Under the pieces are notes generated by a model. It saw only the letters and a list, made by a program, of their open reading frames with translations. It had not been told where the DNA came from and searched no databases. A DNA stretch of 64,000 nt from Sphagnum magellanicum (Eukaryota; Streptophyta; Sphagnopsida; Sphagnales; Sphagnaceae), in the NCBI GenBank assembly GCA_021904315.1, contig CM038912.1, forward strand, positions 12,177,061 to 12,241,060, read 5' to 3'. The position numbers and the translations under genes were made by a program. Positions 58,581-64,000 of the stretch are shown here, in pieces (the first letter of the stretch is position 1; every line of letters begins with the position of its first letter).

Positions 58581-61500
58581 CCTTTCCGCTGTGATGCTCA
58601 TCACATGGTTTCCTCTTGCCATTTTGCATGTGTCAAATCCGTGATATTTGCAGGAAGCAGGGCCTGAGAACTTCGCTCTTCATGAACAGCCCCTGCAGCA
58701 CTAATAGGGCATGGTCGTGCACCTTATATAGCTGGTTAAAAGCCCCCATCTACCTGCAATTTTGAGAGCAATACTACTGACTGAGGGTTTCTTGGGTCAA
58801 TAAGGCAAATGCAGATTTTCCTTCTGTTTTTCTGGTGAAAGACCATGTCTATTTGCTGAACAAGACAGCAAGCCTGCTACAGACCTGGTCATATTTATTA
58901 CAATTGGTGTTCCCATTGATAGGTCACTGCAGAAACCCTGAAATCCATGGAGGGTGTTTACAGGGGGAACTTAGTGGAGGAGTATGAATTGTCTAGTCAG
59001 TTGCAATGGCTGTCTCAGGTCTCTGTTGAGTCTTTGTGAACTGGTCAGGTATGGTGCTGTGGTTGTCATTGCAGTGTTTAGTGCTATCTATCTTATCTAT
59101 AGAAACTTAGTCTGAGCTTCTTCTGTATTGAGGAGCTCCCTGTTTGAGCTATGCCAAATTTCTTTTACAAATCATTTTTTAAACTAGAAATTCCTGAGCT
59201 GGAGATGACAGTCATCTAGTGCATGGTTTTGTAGTGTAGTCTTTTTTTGTGGCAGCCTTAGTGTTGTTGAGCTGGAGAAAAATGGTCCAAGGTTGAGAAA
59301 GGACTTCAGTAGTGAGAGATAGCAGCCAGAAATGTCTCTTTTTTGTAAAGTTGTTGCTTGTGTTCTTTCTTCTGTTACCAGAGCTTGTGATTGCCATGAT
59401 GGGTTGTTGAGTAAAAGAATTAACTCTGAGGTTACCTCCATCAGGATTATTTTTAACAGCAAATTCCTGTCTTTGCTTGTGAATTCAGCTATCTCCTGGC
59501 TCCTTGTTTTCTACTTTTTGCAGTTGGGTGTACTGTATTTGGATAGATGTGGGTAAGGGGATTCTGATCACTCTCATTTGCTCTGTTCCTATACATGACC
59601 TGGCAGTTTGGGTGGAGATGGAGGTGGAGCAGAGGCTCATGAGGGTTTCACCTTTGACACCAATCTTGCTTCCATGCACACATACCTCGGAGGTTTCTAC
59701 TATTCCCTTGCTCCATTGTACATGTTGCACTATTTTAGTGCTATGCTCAAAGCAGTCACCTGCATCCTTTCATCAATGCTGCATCCAACAATCCATCTCT
59801 ATCAGATATCTGTGGATCACCTAAGAGGAGATATTTGCAACCAAGTATAACAGATGTTTGTATCTTCACTCTTCTGCAGAGGTGGATGATGTGGGCAGCA
59901 GCCACTCATCTGCACAGGGTGGATCTATGGTCACACTGCCAATGTTTTACCTGGAGGGTATGTCACCATTTCCCTTTTAGAAGCTGTGACAGTGCTGATA
60001 GTGTTTGTGCAATTTCTATTACTTGTATATTTTAAATGAAGGTTTGGAATTTGCTTTTTATTGCAGGCATAGTGCTATTTCCAGAGGAGAAATTACCACT
60101 CAGAGTGTTGCAACCTCGTTTCAAGGCTGCTGTTGTGCGAGCCATGCAGCAAGAAGATAATGAGGCCCCAAACACACTGGGAGTGGTAATCTCTTGCACT
60201 GTCATTGGTATCTCTTTCAACTTGCTGCTTGGTGGAAGAAAGCTGATGATCCATGGATTTACTTCCCATATTGAAAGGCTTTTTTTCCAACTGGCTATTG
60301 GATTGTATGCGCAGATTCATGTGCGAGCTAAACCCCAAGATCGGGGTATTATTGTTGCATCTGTGGGGACAACTGCTGAGGTTGTAGCTCAATCTCCTTC
60401 TACATGTATTGCAACATTTACATTATGCTTTCTGCAATGTCGAACTGGATTATTCATGCATAGTTTGATCTGGTAGTGTGGCCTAAGCCTGAATCTGCTT
60501 GTTTGTGTATGTGCTGAACAGATCCGACAATTAGGCTATCACAGTGATGGCTCAGTGAACATTGTAACAAAAGGCAGACAGCGCTTCCAGATCTGGAGGG
60601 CATGGACTGAGCCTGATGGAGCGGTAGTCCCACTCCCCTCAATCCATTGTAGTCAGATTGTCATGCTGTGAAGAAGAAACAGTCATGTTTTAGTTTTTTT
60701 TCAGCTGGCTGTTCCCTTGAGTGTTGTCATGCTCATGGTTCATCACTGGCTCTTCTGGATTTTGTGATGTGGTCACAGCTGTTTGCTCGGGTCCAGATCA
60801 TTGAGGAGGATACCTTGATGCGAATTCCAAGGGACGCATTTGGCTCACTGGCTTGTGTTCCTGAACGCAAGAGCGGCAAAGCTAACCGGACAGTTATCAG
60901 CTCACCTGAGGCTGATTACTGGACAGATAATGACTCTGAATCAGGCAGCCATGATGACATCTTGGAGGATGTTGAGTCCACTGAGGATGAGAGGATGTAA
61001 GTTTAGCACTCTTATTCCTGTCCATGCAGATAGTGCTATTTAGTTGCACCCTACAGCATCCCTCATCAAACTACATGCTCCACACTTTGTCCTAGAAATG
61101 AAAGTGTGTTACCAGGAAAATAGTGGTTAAACTCAGTTGTCACTGCTTGACAAAGATTTGCAATGCCTATATAGGTTGTCCTACGAAAGCCCTAGTGCAT
61201 TGTAGATTACCATGAAACCTTTTTGTGCATGGTGGGTGTCATAGGAATATTTTTTGACACCTGCAGCCGGACTACGCTAGCAAAAAATTTGAGTACCAAT
61301 GGATGGTTTCTTAAACTGCTAATCTTTTGTCATTGTGGTATGTAGTGCAATGCAATTTGCATCTGAAAATGATGAGCTTTTGCAAGCACTGGAAGAGGAC
61401 AATGACAGCAGCGATGAAGCGTCTATGGGGCATAGACGAAGAGTGCGTCCACGCCTGAACCCAGCATCACCACAGAGAGAAGGTCCCAAGGACATAAATC

Positions 61501-62849
61501 ATGCTACACTGGTTATCAATGGCCTTGTTACACATCCACATAGACCACCTGATGGTGTCTGGGGCAATGCTCATATGGCATGGCGCAAAGATGCAAGAAA
61601 ATCAGTCCTGAGGGCCCAGCGCTCTGCCTGGCCTCAGTGGGTTTACCGCCAGTATGATGCATATGACCTTGCTCGCAGAGCTGCTGGTACGTAGTACAAA
61701 TATAAGTGTTTGTTCTTCCACACTATGTGTTTTGCATTTCTGTGGTTCATACATTTTCAGTGGTCTCATTGGACGATTCTCCTATGTGTGGAGCCTTCAA
61801 GGTTGGCATTGGAACTTTATGTTCACATACATCATGTTTTTATGACAGACATGCTCAGACAAATGGCAGACCTTCCCAGCATGGAAGCCTTAGTGCAAAT
61901 GCCTATTCCACTGTCATACTACATTGCAAGCAAGCTCCCCCTTCAGGATTGCACCAGGCAGGAGTTACTAGAAACAGAGGGTACTGTCAATAGGCTGAAG
62001 CGGGAGATTCAGCTTCTAGAGGGAATGGATAAGCTGAAATGCAATCGCTGCCGGGTATGTATGTGCAGTGCTGCTTCTTGCCTTGTGTGTGATGCTTTTG
62101 TCCAATGGTTTCAGCAGGCATGGCTTGTTGTCTCTGTGTAACTTATTTCTAGTGCCCAAAGAGGAGTGATTATTTTGTTAATTTCATGCAGGAGTTGATA
62201 GCAAGACGTAGTGATATGCTGGTGATGTCATCCGATGGCCCCATCAGTGCTTATGTGAATGCGCATGGGTATGTCCATGAGACTCTCACACTTTCCAATG
62301 CTTATGGGCTCTTTGAAGATGGGGATGCTCAAACAGAAAACAGCTGGTTTCCAGGGTATGCTTTCTCACTCTCCTTTGCTGCCTTTCCCATGCCTTCCGA
62401 ACTTTGGTGCATCACTTTTAACAGTACTAGTATGTGTATTTGGTTTTATGATGCATCATACTGTTTGTATCCCTCTCTTGTATCTTAGTTTCACATGTCA
62501 AACTTCAGAAAAGCATCTGGTTGTTGGCTAATGGGCACACATCTACTTCATGGCTACCAATGGGGGTGGTATACTAGTTATTCTAGTGTAAATTGGCTTG
62601 CACATTGATACTTTGAGCTGCATTCTAGATCCTCTCAAACTCTTCCTCTATGAATTCATTTCTTCTGTAATTGAGCAAGGGAATTGGAGCAGGTATGCAT
62701 GGGTACTGGCAAAGTGCAATACTTGCCGGGCCACTGGCTTTGAACAGCACATGGGATGGCGCTTTGTAGCCATCGACAGCAAAACCCGTCCCAAATCATT
62801 TTGGGGAATCCGACGGACCCAGCTTATTGGAAGCCACAGCCAACAGTAG
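58178..62849 (+). CDS. CRBN: Cereblon orthologue (LON + CULT domain), CUL4-DDB1 substrate receptor, 11 exons, 588 aa
   Basis: Cereblon recognises substrates, including C-terminal cyclic-imide degrons, for the CUL4-DDB1 ubiquitin ligase. Exons: 58178-58407, 59607-59692, 59880-59957, 60067-60185, 60315-60380, 60522-60623, 60779-60996, 61346-61686, 61849-62054, 62192-62355, 62693-62849. All introns are GT-AG and all phases agree. The N-terminus is acidic and disordered. Residues 91-105 read FTFDTNLASMHTYLG (human has an INFDTSLPTSHTYLG-like motif). The LON domain starts about 122 ('LPMFYLEGIVLFPEEKLPLR') and includes 'VGTTAEIRQL' and 'VTKGRQRFQIW'. An acidic insert (about 263-330) splits it. The CULT domain has zinc Cys478, 481, 545 and 548 and pocket Trp534, 540 and 559. 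A five-residue expansion lies between Cys548 and Trp559 relative to human. Boundaries were derived by eye; small exon-edge errors are possible. Arabidopsis has a homologue of similar length. Confidence 0.93.
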
Positions 62850-63563
62850 CAACTTCACTCAGGCAGTGCTCAATTAACATGCAGGTACCGACAAAATGTC
62901 AATGACATGGATGCAGATCCTTAGTGGGTACTTGGGGGGGCTTGTAATGTTATCCCAGTTGAATATCCTGAGCTTTCCCCAGAAAGAGACAGTTGGTAAT
63001 ACCTTTCCATCATGTACATATTGAATGAGAATTAGGACTTCACAAGACAGAGAGCCTTAAATTCCAGGGTTATATTGTGAACCTTCACATCTTTACCTCT
63101 GTGAGATAGGCCTTCCCTTCAATTTCTTCCACTCAGAGTATAGCTGTTCCTTACAGGAGATTTTTTTTTGTTTTCCTGGCCCAGATCTTGTATCAGACAC
63201 TTCCCTCCCCCTATTCTTGTAGAAGTCCCTGAGCCATTCAAAACAGTGCACTAAGATGTAAATAATTGTTCAGTCCTGCTTCAGAAAGATTAGTTCTTTT
63301 GTAGTCTCAAATAGGCTCTTGCATTGCCGGAAGATTTGCCAAAAGACCAATCGCACCAACAATAGCCTATTTTCTCTCAGAGCTGTGTTGAAAGCTACAT
63401 TGATTTTACACACTTACTATTTCTCTTGTACTGTCACACATTTGGTTCTCCTCAGTCTCCTTTCTCTCTAGTTTGGAGTGGCAATCAAGTAGATCCTTAC
63501 CTTCCAGAGTGTATGTTCTGTTTTCTCCAGTTCTATCGAATTCTCAAACGGAAATCTATAGTT
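62850..63563 (+). other. Probable 3' untranslated region and downstream flank of CRBN
   Basis: No further exon is needed, since the CULT domain ends as in other cereblons a few residues after 'FWGIRRTQLIG'. The sequence is of transcript-like composition without open frames; no single polyadenylation site can be chosen. Confidence 0.45.
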
Positions 63564-63589
63564 TGGTATATATATATATATATATATAT
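63564..63589. repeat. (TA)n microsatellite
   Basis: About 13 TA units. Confidence 0.9.
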
Positions 63590-64000
63590 GCTCTTGATTT
63601 GAAGGTGCAATGAAGGCTCAAATTCATGGAATACTTCCTAATGAGGGACAGTACACGGGCCCCGAGGTGTCTCATTCCATCACCTCAAAAATGCTCTTGT
63701 CCCTCCTTTGCCTTCCAACATCCACCAGTTAGGCACTGGAGAATGTGCCCTAGCATTCCGCCTCCAGGTGAATCACTGGGGTAAGACTGGTAGCTCGAAC
63801 CCTAGGGACAAACTGAGGCAGAATGCACCCTCTCTAGGGTATGTTCCCCAAAAGGTAAAGGTCCGTTAGCTAGGTTATAAGCTAGCATAGGTCAGTAGTA
63901 GTGTAAGCAAAGATTAGAATAGGAAATATTAGAATTGGCATGGATTCTTGTGTGTTCTGTAAGGTCCACTGCACTGGTTCTTCCAATTCCTGAAGGTATG
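63590..64000. other. Noncoding end of window with weak inverted repeat
   Basis: AGCATTCCGCCTCCAG (about 63752) is partly complementary to CTGAGGCAGAATGCAC (about 63814). GTAGCTCGAACCC near 63790 looks B-box-like. It could be a small SINE or foldback relic; no tail or boundary is visible. Confidence 0.3.

Noticed and set aside
59504-59824. Alternative CRBN exon 2 using the acceptor near 59,523
   Set aside because: It puts the DTNLASMHTYLG segment out of frame; the acceptor at 59,606 gives the conserved reading.

Overview
The window reads as nuclear DNA of a land plant with a large, repeat-rich genome. The evidence is one recognisable intron-rich host gene in 64 kb, long A/T-rich stretches without genes, plant-type hAT, LINE and retrotransposon relics, and GT-AG introns. 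A non-flowering vascular plant such as a fern would fit the style of the repeats, but that is only an impression. No bacterial, organellar, rRNA, tRNA or CRISPR feature was found.

Layout. 0-6.4 kb holds a decayed retroelement coding relic, a perfect hairpin, two copies of a foldback-like repeat family rich in 'GGGAAC', and a 162-bp tandem array (about 4.02-5.27 kb) interrupted and followed by G/C-rich spacers that share an identical 67-bp block. 6.4-12.6 kb is mostly noncoding, with a broken retrotransposon gag fossil (about 9.1-10.4 kb) and a LINE tail relic (about 10.9-11.2 kb).

12.6-23.0 kb is the most informative region. A decayed two-ORF LINE on the + strand is split by a 5,798-bp hAT DNA transposon (13,729-19,526). 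The hAT has near-matching 16-bp terminal inverted repeats, an exact 8-bp target duplication (GGAAATAC) and an unbroken 637-residue transposase on the - strand. A second set of open frames lies head-to-head with the transposase on the + strand (17.3-19.05 kb) and matches no family I recognise. The LINE's stops are all of types that one C-to-T change can make, so the LINE was probably methylated and decaying while the hAT, which arrived later, still looks whole.

23.0-54.5 kb is A/T-rich noncoding DNA. It contains a poly(A)-tailed retroposon end, short palindromes built on GTGATACCC, several two- to three-copy tandem repeats, microsatellites, and one G/C-richer island near 37-38 kb without a convincing gene.

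54.5-64 kb holds a duplicated repeat block with a 35-base G run, then a CpG-rich leader/promoter region, then an 11-exon host gene (CDS 58,178-62,849) for a 588-residue cereblon (CRBN) orthologue. It has a LON domain and a C-terminal CULT domain with the four zinc cysteines and three pocket tryptophans. This protein should act as substrate receptor of a CUL4-DDB1 ubiquitin ligase. Its CULT domain carries a five-residue expansion just before the third tryptophan relative to human CRBN.
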